DNA from: VRUE01 sp963788975
GTDB taxonomy: Bacteria > Actinomycetota > Thermoleophilia > Solirubrobacterales > 70-9
Direction of reading: 5' to 3'
Length of the DNA stretch: 64,000 nt
Assembly (NCBI GenBank): GCA_963788975.1
Contig: CAWBIJ010000004.1
Span: 806,001-870,000 of the forward strand
Shown: positions 42,218-51,882 of the stretch, piece after piece
Position numbering within the stretch: the stretch's first letter is position 1
Layout: each line of letters opens with the position of its first letter
Notes under the pieces: generated by a model
What the model saw: the letters and a program-made list of their open reading frames with translations, nothing else
Database searches by the model: none
What the model was told of the DNA's origin: nothing
Translations under genes and position numbers: made by a program

Positions 42218-43549
42218 GTGCGTAAAACGCGCCTGAGAGACCCCCTGAGGCGGCCTCTCTTCCGCCGCCTGGCGGCGACCTTCGCGGTCAACGAGCTGGG
42301 GGACTGGATGGGGATCGTCGCCCTCTCGGTGCTCGTCTACGACCGCACCGAGAGCGCCTACGCAACGACGGCGCTTTTTCTCGGGACCGGATTCCTGCCG
42401 GCCCTGCTCGCCCCCCTCTTCGTCATCCGCATCGAGCAGCCGCCGCCGCGCTTCGTGCTGCCGGTGATCTATTGCGGGGAGGCGATCGCCTTCGGCGCCC
42501 TCGCTCTGCTCGCCGACAGCTTCTCGCTCGCCGCCGTGGTCGCCCTAGCCGCAATCGACGGCGCCCTCGCCCTGAGCGGGCGAGCGCTGACCCGTGCCGT
42601 GGTGGCTGCCCAGCTGGAGCCGGTTGGCGAGCTGCGCGCCGGCAACGCGATCCTCAATGTCGCTTTTACCGGCGGCGCCGCGATCGGGCCCGCGGTCGCG
42701 GGACTAGTCGTAGCTGGGTTCGGCGTGCCCACCGCCCTGCTTCTCAACGCGGTCTCCTTCTATGTCACCGCCTGGATCATCTTCACCGCCGGGCCGCTGC
42801 CGCAGGCTGACCCCGAACCGGGCCGCATGCGCGAACGGGTCCGTGCCGGGGCCGCCTACATCCGCGAACGGGCGACCCTGCGCTGGCTGCTGCTTGGCCA
42901 GGGCGGTGCCGCCGTCTTTTTCGCCGCAGTGCTGCCGGTCGAGGTGATCTACGTCAAGGAGACCCTCGGCGGCGGCGACTCCGGCTACGGCCTGCTGCTG
43001 GCGAGCTGGGGAGTTGGGATGGTGCTCGGCGGCGTCGCTTTCGCCATGGTGCGCCGCTCGCCGCTGCCCAAGCTGCTCTTCTTCAGCACCCTGACGATCG
43101 GCTTCGGCTACCTCGGCCTCGCCGCGGCGCCGACGCTGGCGCTCGCCTGCGCTGCCTCCGTGCTGGGCGGCGCCGGCAACGGCGTGCAGTGGGTGGCCCT
43201 GGTCAGCGCCGTGCAGGAGCTGACCGCGCAGAACATGCAGGCACGCGTGATGAGCGTGCTCGAATCGATCGGGGCTGCGATGCCGGGAATCGGCTTCCTG
43301 CTCGGTGGCCTCACCGCAGCCGTCCTCGACCCCCGCGTCACCTTCCTAGTCGCCGGGGCGGGAGTGCTCGCGATCGTCGCCATCGTCACCCCGATTCTTG
43401 CCTCAAAATGGCCTGAACGCAGGGAAAAACTTAGGTCCAGTGAGCTTGACTCCGGTTCCGAGATTGTGGTGGAGTTGATTCCACCGGGCAGGTTTTCCCG
43501 CCCAGAGGGCGAAGGCCCCGTCCAGTCAACAGGGGAGGTTTCGCGGTGA
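42218..43549 (+). CDS. MFS transporter (MdfA/EntS-like)
   Basis: 443 aa with 12 predicted TM segments. NELGDWMGIVALSVLVYDRT at the first helix and the GRALTRAVVAAQLEPVGELRAGNAILNVAFTGGAAIGPAVAG stretch are typical of MFS_3/EntS-type exporters. GTG start. Its last 4 bases overlap the start of the oligopeptide-binding lipoprotein gene, so it heads an operon with a peptide importer. That pairing is unusual and could mean coordinated peptide uptake and product export. Confidence 0.88.
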   Translation: MRKTRLRDPLRRPLFRRLAATFAVNELGDWMGIVALSVLVYDRTESAYATTALFLGTGFLPALLAPLFVIRIEQPPPRFVLPVIYCGEAIAFGALALLADSFSLAAVVALAAIDGALALSGRALTRAVVAAQLEPVGELRAGNAILNVAFTGGAAIGPAVAGLVVAGFGVPTALLLNAVSFYVTAWIIFTAGPLPQADPEPGRMRERVRAGAAYIRERATLRWLLLGQGGAAVFFAAVLPVEVIYVKETLGGGDSGYGLLLASWGVGMVLGGVAFAMVRRSPLPKLLFFSTLTIGFGYLGLAAAPTLALACAASVLGGAGNGVQWVALVSAVQELTAQNMQARVMSVLESIGAAMPGIGFLLGGLTAAVLDPRVTFLVAGAGVLAIVAIVTPILASKWPERREKLRSSELDSGSEIVVELIPPGRFSRPEGEGPVQSTGEVSR

Positions 43550-45174
43550 GGAAGCTGGGTGCATTGCTGGTGGTATCGGGTGCGATGGCGGCGTTCGCGA
43601 TCGGCATTGCCGGCTGCGGCGATTCGAGCAGCGCCAAAGAGGGCGGCACGCTGAAGGTCAGCTTCGTCGTCGGCACCGACTACCTGGATCCGCAGCTGTC
43701 CTACACAGCCGAAGGCTGGTCGTCGATGTACAACACCTACCTGCCGCTGCTGACCTACGCCCACGCCGAGGGCGACGCCGGCAACGAGGTGATTCCGGCG
43801 CTAGCCGAGGACCTGCCCAAAATCAGCGACGACGGCAAAACCTACGAACTGACCCTGCGCAAAGGCCTAAAGTACTCAGACGGGAAACCGGTCAAGGCCT
43901 CCGACTTCAAAGCCACGGTCGAACGACTCTTCGAAGTCGAATCCCCGGGCTTGCCCTTCTTCACCGACATCGTCGGCGCCGAAGACTTCCTCGAAGGCAA
44001 AGCGAAAGAGATCTCCGGCATCGAGACCGACGACGCGACCGGCGAGATCACGATCCAGCTCGTCCGTCCCCGCGGCGCCTTCGCCAGCGAGCTGGCGACC
44101 CCGTTCGTGGCCGTGGTGCCGGCCGGTACGCCCGCCAAAGACCAGACCCCCAACCCGCCGCCCGCCACCGGGCCCTACGAGATCGTCGATTCGAACCCCG
44201 GCCGCAGCTGGTCCTACCGCCGCAATCCCGAGTGGGAGCGCAACAACGCCAAACTGATGCCGGACCTGCCCAGCGGCTACGTCGACCGGATCGAGGCCAA
44301 AGTGGTCAGCAACGACTCGACCCAGGTCAGCGAAATCGAACAGGGCGACACCCACTGGATGTTCGACCCGCTTCCGCCGGACCGCGTCGCCGAGGTCAGG
44401 GCCCGCTACGAGGGAACGCAGTACCGCACCGTGCCCTCGAACAGCACCTACTTCTTCTGGATGAACACGACCCGGCCGCCGTTCGACGACGTCAAGGTCC
44501 GCCAGGCGGTCAACCACGCGCTCGACCCGGCGGCGCTCGAACGCATCAACGCCGGCGAGGTCGAGGCGACCCAGCAGGTCCTTCCCCCGGAGATGCCGGG
44601 CTACGAGCAATTCGAGCTCTACCCCCACGATATGGCGAAAGCGAAAGAACTGATCGCCGAAGCCGACCCGGCCGACCGTGACGTCACGGTCTGGACGCTC
44701 AGCCTCAGCCCCAACGACGACGCGGCCGCCTACTACCAGGACGTGCTGAACAAACTCGGCTTCGACGCAGAGCTGAAAACGATCAACCCCAACAACTACT
44801 TCACCGTGATCGGCAACGCCTCGACCCCGGACCTCGACACCGGCTGGGTCAACTTCTTCCAGGACTACCCCCACCCCGACGACTTCTTCCGCCAGCTCGA
44901 CGGCACCAACATCTCGCCGGTGAACAACATCAACCTCGCCCAGTTCGACGACCCGAAAGTGAACGCGAAGATCGAAAAACTGGCCGAACAGCAGCTCGGG
45001 CCCGAGCAGGAAGAGGAATACGCCCAGCTCGACCGCGATGTCATGGAGCAGGCCCCGTGGGCGCCCTACGGCAACCGTAGCCTGTCCCTATTCGTCTCCG
45101 ACGACGTCGACTTCGACGAGGTGATCTGGAGCCCGACCTTCGCCGGGGACCTGACCAGCTTCCAGCTCGAATAG
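43546..45174 (+). CDS. Oligopeptide/dipeptide ABC transporter substrate-binding lipoprotein
   Basis: 542 aa, SBP family 5. Signal peptide with lipobox (AIGIAGCGDSS, Cys lipidated), then GGTLKVSFVVGTDYLDPQLSYTAEGW and LRKGLKYSDGKPVKASDFKATVERLFEVESP, the family signature. Captures peptides or other solutes for the DppBCDF-type pump encoded next. GTG start overlaps the MFS stop; the TAG stop overlaps the dppC GTG (TAGTG). Confidence 0.94.
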   Translation: MRKLGALLVVSGAMAAFAIGIAGCGDSSSAKEGGTLKVSFVVGTDYLDPQLSYTAEGWSSMYNTYLPLLTYAHAEGDAGNEVIPALAEDLPKISDDGKTYELTLRKGLKYSDGKPVKASDFKATVERLFEVESPGLPFFTDIVGAEDFLEGKAKEISGIETDDATGEITIQLVRPRGAFASELATPFVAVVPAGTPAKDQTPNPPPATGPYEIVDSNPGRSWSYRRNPEWERNNAKLMPDLPSGYVDRIEAKVVSNDSTQVSEIEQGDTHWMFDPLPPDRVAEVRARYEGTQYRTVPSNSTYFFWMNTTRPPFDDVKVRQAVNHALDPAALERINAGEVEATQQVLPPEMPGYEQFELYPHDMAKAKELIAEADPADRDVTVWTLSLSPNDDAAAYYQDVLNKLGFDAELKTINPNNYFTVIGNASTPDLDTGWVNFFQDYPHPDDFFRQLDGTNISPVNNINLAQFDDPKVNAKIEKLAEQQLGPEQEEEYAQLDRDVMEQAPWAPYGNRSLSLFVSDDVDFDEVIWSPTFAGDLTSFQLE

Positions 45175-46184
45175 TGGAGGGCAGCCCCCGGCGCACCGCC
45201 CTCAGGCGCCTGCGGGGCGATCGCGGGGCGATCGCGGGGCTGGTCCTCTTCGCCGCAATCGTCGTCTTCGTCCTGGCCGCGCCACTGTGGGCCAACCACG
45301 TTGCCGACACCGGCCCCAACGACACGCACACCACGGAGAAGGTCGAGGTCGACGGCGAGCCTCGGGAAGTCGTCAGCGTCGAGGGCACGCCCGTGGGCCC
45401 GCTCTGGCTCGGCGCTGGCGGCAAGTTCTTCCTCGGCGCCGACGGCCGGCTCGGCCGTGACGAGATGGTGCGGCTGATGTACGGCGGCCGCACCTCGCTC
45501 CTCATCTCCCTCGCCGCCAGCCTGATCGCCACCCTCTCGGCGCTGGCGCTGGCCCTGCTCGCCGGCTACTTCCGCGGCTGGGTCGACGCCGTGATCTCGT
45601 TCCTGCTCGACGTGATCTGGGGCTTCCCCGTGCTGCTGCTGGGAATCGCGCTGGGCACCGCGCTGGCGGTCGGCGGGCTCCAGCTCGGACCCATATCGAT
45701 CTCGGCCGGCTCGGTCTGGATCCCGACCTTGATCGGCGGCTTCGTCTTCGCTTCCTACATCGCCCGGCCGCTGCGCGGCGAGGTGCTGGCCCTGCGTGAG
45801 CAGGAGTTCGTCAAGGCGGCCATCGCCGCGGGGGCCAGCCCGTGGCGGGTGATGCTGCGCGAGCTGCTGCCGAACCTCTGGCCGACAGCGATCGTCCTCT
45901 TCACTGTCAACGTCGCCAACATGATGCTGCTGGAGGCCGGGCTCTCCTTCCTCGGCGCCGGCGTGCAGGCGCCCGACGCGTCCTGGGGCACGATGATCGC
46001 CGGCGGCTTCGAGCTGATCTTCAGCTCGCCGCTGCTGATGATCCTGCCCTCGACGCTGATCTTCCTCACGGTGCTCTCGCTGAACCTGATCGGAGACGGG
46101 CTCGGGACCGCGCTGAACCCCCGCTCCCGGGCGACGATCGAGGCCCACACCGGTCGCTTCGAACCGAAGCGCGAGGCGGTCTGA
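45174..46184 (+). CDS. Oligopeptide ABC transporter permease (DppC/OppC-like)
   Basis: 336 aa. One N-terminal TM, an extracytoplasmic loop and a five-TM permease domain. Coupling motif: EFVKAAIAAGASPWRVMLRELLPNLWPT (EAA). GTG start overlaps the SBP stop; TGATG overlap with dppB. It forms the heterodimeric channel with DppB. Confidence 0.93.
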   Translation: MEGSPRRTALRRLRGDRGAIAGLVLFAAIVVFVLAAPLWANHVADTGPNDTHTTEKVEVDGEPREVVSVEGTPVGPLWLGAGGKFFLGADGRLGRDEMVRLMYGGRTSLLISLAASLIATLSALALALLAGYFRGWVDAVISFLLDVIWGFPVLLLGIALGTALAVGGLQLGPISISAGSVWIPTLIGGFVFASYIARPLRGEVLALREQEFVKAAIAAGASPWRVMLRELLPNLWPTAIVLFTVNVANMMLLEAGLSFLGAGVQAPDASWGTMIAGGFELIFSSPLLMILPSTLIFLTVLSLNLIGDGLGTALNPRSRATIEAHTGRFEPKREAV

Positions 46185-47137
46185 TGGGTGCCTTTCTGCT
46201 CAAGCGACTGGGGCGCATGCTCGGCGTCCTCTTCGTCATCTCTGTGGTCGTCTTCCTGATCTTCAACGTGATGCCAAACGAACCGGCGGCGCAGATCGCC
46301 GGCAAGAGCGCGACGCCGGAGCTGATCGCGCAGGTCGAACAGACCTGGGGCTTCGACGACCCCTTGCCGGTCCAGTACCTGACCGTGATGGAGCTGACCT
46401 TCACCGGCGAACTGGTCTCCTACACGCGCCAACTCGACGTCGACGAAGAGATCTGGAAGGGCCTGCCGGCAACTCTCTCGCTCTGCGCTGGGGCCGCCGT
46501 GATCTGGCTCTTCTTCGCGGTCCTCTTCGGCTACCTCTCCGCCTTCCGCGCCGGCCGGCCCACCGACCGCGTGCTGATGCTGGTTTCCCTGCTCTCGATC
46601 TCCCTGCCGATCTTCCTCGTCTCCGCCCTCGCCCTCAACTACCTCAGCTACAAACTCGAGCTCTTCCCCTCCAGCGGCTACGTCGGGCTGACCGAAGACC
46701 CGCTCGACTGGGCCTACCACCTGGTTCTGCCCTGGACGACGATGGCGGTGCTCTTCATCGGCCTCTACGCGCGCGTGCTGCGAGCGAACCTGCTCGAGGT
46801 GATGGACGAGGACCACGTGCGCACTGCCCGCGCCAAGGGCCTCGGCGAGCATCGGGTGCGGACCCGCCACGTCCTACGCAATGCCCTGCTGCCGATAGTC
46901 ACCCTCTTCGGACTCGATTTCGCGGCGCTGGTCGGCGGCGCGGCGATCATCACCGAGTACATCTTCAGCCTGCAGGGGATCGGGCAGCTGACCGCGGATT
47001 CCGTCGCCAACCTCGACCTGCCGCCGGTGATGGCACTCTCGATGCTCGCCGCCTTCTTCGTCGTCGTCTTCAACGCGCTGGTCGACGTCGCCTACACCTG
47101 GCTCGACCCGCGGATCAAGCTGGAGAGGTCACGGTGA
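46184..47137 (+). CDS. Oligopeptide ABC transporter permease (DppB/OppB-like)
   Basis: 317 aa. The N-terminal KRLGRMLGVLFVISVVVFLIFNVMP is the DppB signature. The EAA motif is HVRTARAKGLGEHRVRTRHVLRNALLP. Six TM segments. Order C then B is the reverse of the common dppB-dppC order. Its stop overlaps the dppD GTG by 4 bases. Confidence 0.93.
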   Translation: MGAFLLKRLGRMLGVLFVISVVVFLIFNVMPNEPAAQIAGKSATPELIAQVEQTWGFDDPLPVQYLTVMELTFTGELVSYTRQLDVDEEIWKGLPATLSLCAGAAVIWLFFAVLFGYLSAFRAGRPTDRVLMLVSLLSISLPIFLVSALALNYLSYKLELFPSSGYVGLTEDPLDWAYHLVLPWTTMAVLFIGLYARVLRANLLEVMDEDHVRTARAKGLGEHRVRTRHVLRNALLPIVTLFGLDFAALVGGAAIITEYIFSLQGIGQLTADSVANLDLPPVMALSMLAAFFVVVFNALVDVAYTWLDPRIKLERSR

Positions 47138-47982
47138 GCGCGGGGAAGGGCACCGCGCCCGTGCTCGAGGTCGACGGCCTTCGGGTTGGCTTTGCGAACG
47201 AGGCGGGCGTGACCCAAGCCGTCGACGGCGTCTCGCTCGAGCTGGGCGCCGGTGAGGTGCTGGCGATCGTCGGCGAGTCGGGCTCCGGCAAGAGCGTCAC
47301 CGCGCTCTCGATCATGGGCCTGAATGGCGCCGGGGCGCGCGTCGAGGGCTCGGTTCGGCTCGAAGGGCAGGAGCTGCTCGGCGCCACCGAGGGGGAACTG
47401 CGCAAGGTTCGAGGAGCGCAGATCGCGATGGTCTTCCAGGACCCGAGCAGCTCCTTCAACCCTGTCTACGAGGTGGGCAACCAGATCGACGAGGCGATCC
47501 GCGCCCACCGCGCCCTGAGCGCGTCCGAGACCCGCGAGCTGACGCTGCAGTCGCTTGGCGCGGTCGGGGTCTCCGATCCGGAGCGACTCGCCGGCAGCTA
47601 CCCGCACCAGCTCTCCGGCGGCATGGGCCAGCGAGCGATGATCGCGATGGCATTGGCGCTCGAGCCGACCGTGCTGATCGCCGACGAGCCGACCACGGCG
47701 CTCGACGTGACGATCCAGGCACAGGTGCTGGCACTGCTGGCGCGCCTCAACCGTGAGCGCGAGCTGGCGACGATCCTGATCACCCACGACCTCGGCGTCG
47801 TCGCCGAGGTCGCCGACCGCGTGGCGGTGATGCGTGACGGGCAGGTGGTCGAGGAGGGTGCGCTCGACCAGGTCTTCTACGAGCCCCGGCACCCACACAC
47901 CCGCGAGCTGCTGGAGGCGCTGGCCCGCCTCGGCCGGCCGCGGGTCGGCACGGCGGGCTCCGCCGGCGAGGAGGGCTCGTGA
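47134..47982 (+). CDS. Oligopeptide ABC transporter ATPase (DppD/OppD-like)
   Basis: 282 aa. Walker A GESGSGKSVTALSIMGL, signature YPHQLSGGMGQRAMIAMALA, Walker B VLIADEPTTALDVT. The usual C-terminal Fe-S Cys cluster of DppD is not seen. Overlaps dppF by 4 bases. Confidence 0.95.
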   Translation: MSAGKGTAPVLEVDGLRVGFANEAGVTQAVDGVSLELGAGEVLAIVGESGSGKSVTALSIMGLNGAGARVEGSVRLEGQELLGATEGELRKVRGAQIAMVFQDPSSSFNPVYEVGNQIDEAIRAHRALSASETRELTLQSLGAVGVSDPERLAGSYPHQLSGGMGQRAMIAMALALEPTVLIADEPTTALDVTIQAQVLALLARLNRERELATILITHDLGVVAEVADRVAVMRDGQVVEEGALDQVFYEPRHPHTRELLEALARLGRPRVGTAGSAGEEGS

Positions 47983-48788
47983 GCACCGCAGAGACCCCGC
48001 TGCTGGAGGTAACCGACCTGGTCAAGCGCTACGGTCGCGCCGGGGACGGGGTGCAGGCGGTGGATGGGGTCAGCCTCTCGATCTCGAGCGGCGAAACCCT
48101 GGGGCTGGTGGGAGAGTCGGGCTGCGGCAAGTCGACCATCTGCCGCACTGTGCTGCGACTGGAGCGTCCTACCTCAGGCTCGATCCGCTTCCAGGGACGC
48201 GAGATCGCCGACCTCTCCCCCCGCGCCATGCGGCCGCTGCGCCGGGAGATGCAGATGGTCTTCCAGGACCCCTACGCTTCGCTCAACCCGCGGCGGCGGG
48301 TCGGCGAGGCCGTCGCGATGCCGCTGAAGCTGCAGGCCCTCGCCAACGGGAGCGAGCTCCGCGGCGCGGTCGAGGCCCTCCTGGAGCAAGTCGGGTTGGC
48401 CCCCGAGCACTACGACCGCTACCCGCACGAGCTCTCGGGTGGACAGCGTCAGCGGATCGGCATCGCCCGCGCCCTCGCCCCGCGCCCGAAGCTGGTGCTC
48501 GCCGACGAGCCGGTCTCGAAGCTCGACCTCTCGATCCAGGCGCAGATCGTCGACCTGCTCGCCGAGCTGCAGCGGGAGATGGGACTGAGCTACCTCTTCG
48601 TCTCCCACGACATCGGCGTCGTCCGCCACGTCTCCGACCGAATCGCGGTGATGTACGAAGGGCAGATCGTCGAGGAGGGACCGGCCGAGCAGGTCTGCGA
48701 GCGCCCCTCCCACCCCTACACCCAGGAGCTGCTCGCCTCGGTGCCGGTCCCGGACCCACGCCGGGCGCGGGCCAGGCGCGCCGGGTGA
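47979..48788 (+). CDS. Oligopeptide ABC transporter ATPase (DppF/OppF-like)
   Basis: 269 aa. Walker A GESGCGKSTICRTVLRL, QDPYASLNPRRRVGEAV, signature YPHELSGGQRQRIGIARALA, Walker B LVLADEPVSKLDLS. Closes the MFS-SBP-CBDF operon. All genes overlap by 1-4 bases, so it is translated as one coupled unit. Confidence 0.95.
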   Translation: MSTAETPLLEVTDLVKRYGRAGDGVQAVDGVSLSISSGETLGLVGESGCGKSTICRTVLRLERPTSGSIRFQGREIADLSPRAMRPLRREMQMVFQDPYASLNPRRRVGEAVAMPLKLQALANGSELRGAVEALLEQVGLAPEHYDRYPHELSGGQRQRIGIARALAPRPKLVLADEPVSKLDLSIQAQIVDLLAELQREMGLSYLFVSHDIGVVRHVSDRIAVMYEGQIVEEGPAEQVCERPSHPYTQELLASVPVPDPRRARARRAG

Positions 48789-48823
48789 CGCTCTTGCGGA
48801 CTGGGTAGGCAGACTATGGACCG

Positions 48824-49771
48824 ATGCCGCTGCCCCTGGCCCCGCCAATCAAGCCACAGCTGGCGCTGACCCGGAAAGCGCTGCCGACCGGCGAGGAGTG
48901 GGCCTACGAGCAGAAGCTCGACGGCTTCCGCGCGATCGTCTTCGTCGACGGCGCGGACGCCTACATCCAGTCGCGCGGGGGGAAAGAGCTGGGGCGCTAC
49001 TTCCCCGAGCTCAGCTTCGCTCCCGGCCGCTACGTGATCGACGGCGAGCTGGTGATCCGCGACGGCGATGGCAACCTCGAGTTCGACGCCCTGCAGAGTC
49101 GCATCCACCCGGCCGAGTCGCGGATCAAGCTGCTGGCGGAGGAGATCCCTGCCGACTACGTCGCCTTCGACCTGCTTGCAGAGGGTGACGAGTCGCTACT
49201 CGAGACGCCGTTCGGCGAGCGCCGGTCGCGGCTGGAGGAGCTGGCCGAACAGACCGGGGTCGAGCTGAGCGTGCTCAACCCCGACACCGCCCAGGCCGAG
49301 GAATGGCTGCGGCGGACCGAGGGCACGATGGCGAAGCAGCTCGACGCGTTCTACCTGCCCGGCAAGCGCAAAGGGATGGCGAAGGTGAAGCGGGAGCGCA
49401 CGATCGACTGCATCGTGCTCGGCTGGCGGCCGGGTAAGGAGGAGGGCACGGTCGGCTCGCTGATCCTCGGCCTCTACAAGGGGGAGAAGCCGGTATCGGT
49501 GGGTCACATCTCAGGGTTCAGCATGGAGATGAAGAGGACCCTGCGCAGCCTGCTGGAACCGCTGGAGACCGGCGAGAGCGGTACGGCCGAGCCGAGCCGC
49601 TGGACCGGCGGTCGCGACCTCGAGTGGGTGGCGCTGCGGCCCGAGCTGGTGATCGAGGTCGGCTACGACCACGCTGCCGCTGGGCGAATCCGCCACGGCG
49701 CGCGGTTCCACCGCTTCCGCGACGACAAGGCGCCGGAGGAGTGCCGCTTCGAGGACCTGGACGAAGGCTAG
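48824..49771 (+). CDS. ATP-dependent DNA ligase (LigC-like)
   Basis: 315 aa. The adenylation motif EQKLDGFRAIVF holds the Lys nucleophile (KxDG); RYVIDGELVIRDGDGNLEFD, DYVAFDLLAEG and KGMAKVKRERTIDCIVLGW are motifs III, IV and V. The C-terminal OB domain ends WVALRPELVIEVGYDH and RFHRFRDDKAPEECRFED. It lacks polymerase and nuclease modules, so it is the stand-alone LigC form used in actinobacterial repair. Spaced 35 bases from the opp operon. Confidence 0.92.
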   Translation: MPLPLAPPIKPQLALTRKALPTGEEWAYEQKLDGFRAIVFVDGADAYIQSRGGKELGRYFPELSFAPGRYVIDGELVIRDGDGNLEFDALQSRIHPAESRIKLLAEEIPADYVAFDLLAEGDESLLETPFGERRSRLEELAEQTGVELSVLNPDTAQAEEWLRRTEGTMAKQLDAFYLPGKRKGMAKVKRERTIDCIVLGWRPGKEEGTVGSLILGLYKGEKPVSVGHISGFSMEMKRTLRSLLEPLETGESGTAEPSRWTGGRDLEWVALRPELVIEVGYDHAAAGRIRHGARFHRFRDDKAPEECRFEDLDEG

Positions 49772-49787
49772 ACCTGGAGGCGCCGCG

Positions 49788-50659
49788 TCAGCCGCGCAGC
49801 GTCTCGACGGCGATCGCAGCCGTCTCGGTCGGGCTTTCGCCCACCCGCACGCCCTTCGCCTCGAGCGCTTCCTTCTTCGCCTGCGCGGTGCCCGAGGAGC
49901 CGGAGATGATCGCCCCGGCGTGGCCCATCTGCTTGCCCGGCGGCGCCGTGAAGCCGGCGATGTAGGCGACCACGGGCTTGGAGACCTCGGCGGCGATGAA
50001 CTCGGCCGCGCGCTCCTCCGCGTCGCCGCCGATCTCGCCGACCATCACGATCAGCTCGGTCTCCGGATCGGCCTCGAACAGGGTGAGGATGTCGATGAAA
50101 TCGGAGCCGACGATCGGGTCGCCGCCGATGCCGACGATCGAGGAGTTGCCCTCGCCCGCCTGCTTCAGCTCGTTGCCGATCTGGTAGGTCAGCGTGCCCG
50201 ACTTAGAGACGACGCCGATCTTGCCCGGGTCGAAGAACTGCGCCGGGATGATGCCGACGTTGGCCTTGCCAGGTGAGAGCACGCCGGGGCAGTTGGGGCC
50301 GATCAGACGCACCCCCGCCTCCTTCGCCTTCCAGTAGGTATTCAGCATGTCGAGCACCGGGATCCCCTCGGTGATCGCGATCACCGTGTGGACGCCGGAC
50401 TCGATCGCCTCGTCGATCGCCGGCGCGGCGAAGCGCGCCGGGACGAAGATCATCGAGGTGTTGGCGTCCTGCTCCTCGACTGCCTCCTTGATCGAGTCGA
50501 AGATCGGCACCCCCTCGACGTCCTGCCCCCCTTGCCGGGGGTGACGCCCGCTGCCAGGTAGGTCCCATAGGCCTGGTTACGCAGGCCGTGGAAGGAGCCC
50601 TCGCGCCCGGTCAGCCCGGAGACGACGAGTTTCGTGTCCTTGTCGACGACGATCGACAT
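49788..50659 (-). CDS. sucD: Succinyl-CoA synthetase alpha subunit, one frameshift
   Basis: The N-terminus MSIVVDKDTKLVVSGLTGREG (CoA-binding) is in one frame until VTPGKGG. The rest (GVPIFDSIKEAVEEQ, IGPNCPGVLSPGKANVGIIPAQ, GHAGAIISGSSGTAQAK with the phospho-His) is in another. The break is near 50530 in a run of six G on the coding strand; one more G restores VTPGKGGQDVEGVPIF. A normal roughly 290-aa protein results. As a TCA enzyme it is unlikely to be disabled, so a homopolymer sequencing error is the best explanation. Start overlaps the sucC stop. Confidence 0.92.
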
Positions 50660-51822
50660 CAGCCGCCGCTCCCCGCCAGCTCGACTACCCGCCGTGCCGC
50701 GTCGAGCATCGTCTTCTCCTGCTGCAGGTTGGGCAGATCGGCCTCGGCGAGGATCGCCAGTCCCTCCTCGGAGTTGGTGCCGTCGAGGCGGACGACGAGC
50801 GGGACATCGAGGTCGAGCTGCGAGGAGGCCTCGACGATTCCCTTGGCGATCTCGTCGCAGCGGGTGATGCCGCCGAAGATGTTGAAGAGGATCGCCGTGA
50901 CCTTCTCGTCGGAGGTGATCACGGTGAGCGCATCGACGATCGCCTCCGCCTTGGAGCCGCCTCCCGCGTCGAGGAAGTTGGCCGGCCTGCCGCCGGCCTG
51001 GGCGACGACGTCGAGCGTCGACATGCAGAGCCCGGCGCCGTTGGCGAGGATGCCGACGTTGCCATCGAGCTTGACGTAGGTGAGGCCCTTCTCCTTCGCC
51101 ATCGCCTCCTGGGGGTCGTCGGCGGTGTCGGCGATCTCGGCCAGCTCCTGATGGCGGAAGAGGGCGTTGCCGTCGATCGTCACCTTGGCGTCGAGCGCGA
51201 CCACCTCGCGCTCCGCGGTGACGATCAATGGGTTGACCTCGATCAGGGTCGCGTCCTCCTCACTCGCCACCTCTGCCAGCTTCGCCAGCACCTCGGCCGC
51301 CCCCTCGCGCACGTCCTCATCGAGCCCGGCGGCCTCGATGATCGGGCGGGCTGCAGCGGCGGTAAAAGGCTGGGTCGGGTCGATGTGCTCCCGCACAAGC
51401 GCGTCCGGGTCCCCCTCGGCGACCGCCTCGATGTCCATCCCGCCCTTGGCGGAGACCATCGCCAGCAGCTTCTTCTCGCCGCGGTCGAGGATCACCGAGG
51501 CGTAGTACTCGGCGGCGATGTCCGAACCGCCCTCGACCCAGACCTGGTCGACGCGGAACGGTCCCTCGCCGCGCGGCCCAAAGATGTCCATGCCGAGGAT
51601 CGCGTCGGCATGCGTCCGCGCCTCCTCGGCGTCCTGGGCGATCTTGATCCCCCCGGCCTTGCCGCGGCCGCCGATCAGCACCTGGGCCTTGATCGCGCAG
51701 GGGAAACCGATCCGATCCGCGGCGGCAACCGCCTCCTCGACCGTCGAGGCGACCTCGCCGCTTGGCACGGCGATGCCGTGCTTGGCGAACAGCTGCTTAC
51801 CCTGATACTCGAGGAGGTCCAT
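50659..51822 (-). CDS. sucC: Succinyl-CoA synthetase beta subunit
   Basis: 387 aa, usual length. MDLLEYQGKQLFAKHGIAVPSG, AIKAQVLIGGRGKAGGIKIA (ATP-grasp), IEVNPLIVTAEREVVALDAKVTIDG and ILFNIFGGITRCDEIAKGIVEA are all intact. It generates ATP or GTP from succinyl-CoA in the TCA cycle with SucD. GGAGG is visible just before ATG 51822. The long upstream frame is antisense to the HAD gene. Confidence 0.97.
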   Translation of the reverse strand: MDLLEYQGKQLFAKHGIAVPSGEVASTVEEAVAAADRIGFPCAIKAQVLIGGRGKAGGIKIAQDAEEARTHADAILGMDIFGPRGEGPFRVDQVWVEGGSDIAAEYYASVILDRGEKKLLAMVSAKGGMDIEAVAEGDPDALVREHIDPTQPFTAAAARPIIEAAGLDEDVREGAAEVLAKLAEVASEEDATLIEVNPLIVTAEREVVALDAKVTIDGNALFRHQELAEIADTADDPQEAMAKEKGLTYVKLDGNVGILANGAGLCMSTLDVVAQAGGRPANFLDAGGGSKAEAIVDALTVITSDEKVTAILFNIFGGITRCDEIAKGIVEASSQLDLDVPLVVRLDGTNSEEGLAILAEADLPNLQQEKTMLDAARRVVELAGSGG

Positions 51823-51882
51823 TTTTCGGCGCGGGCGGAGCGGCGCGGGCGGGCAGCCTACCCGAATGAGGAATAGGGCATA

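Noticed and set aside
41935..42225. 96-codon ORF before the MFS gene
   Set aside because: Crosses a terminator hairpin and the direct repeats, with no Shine-Dalgarno or family pattern.
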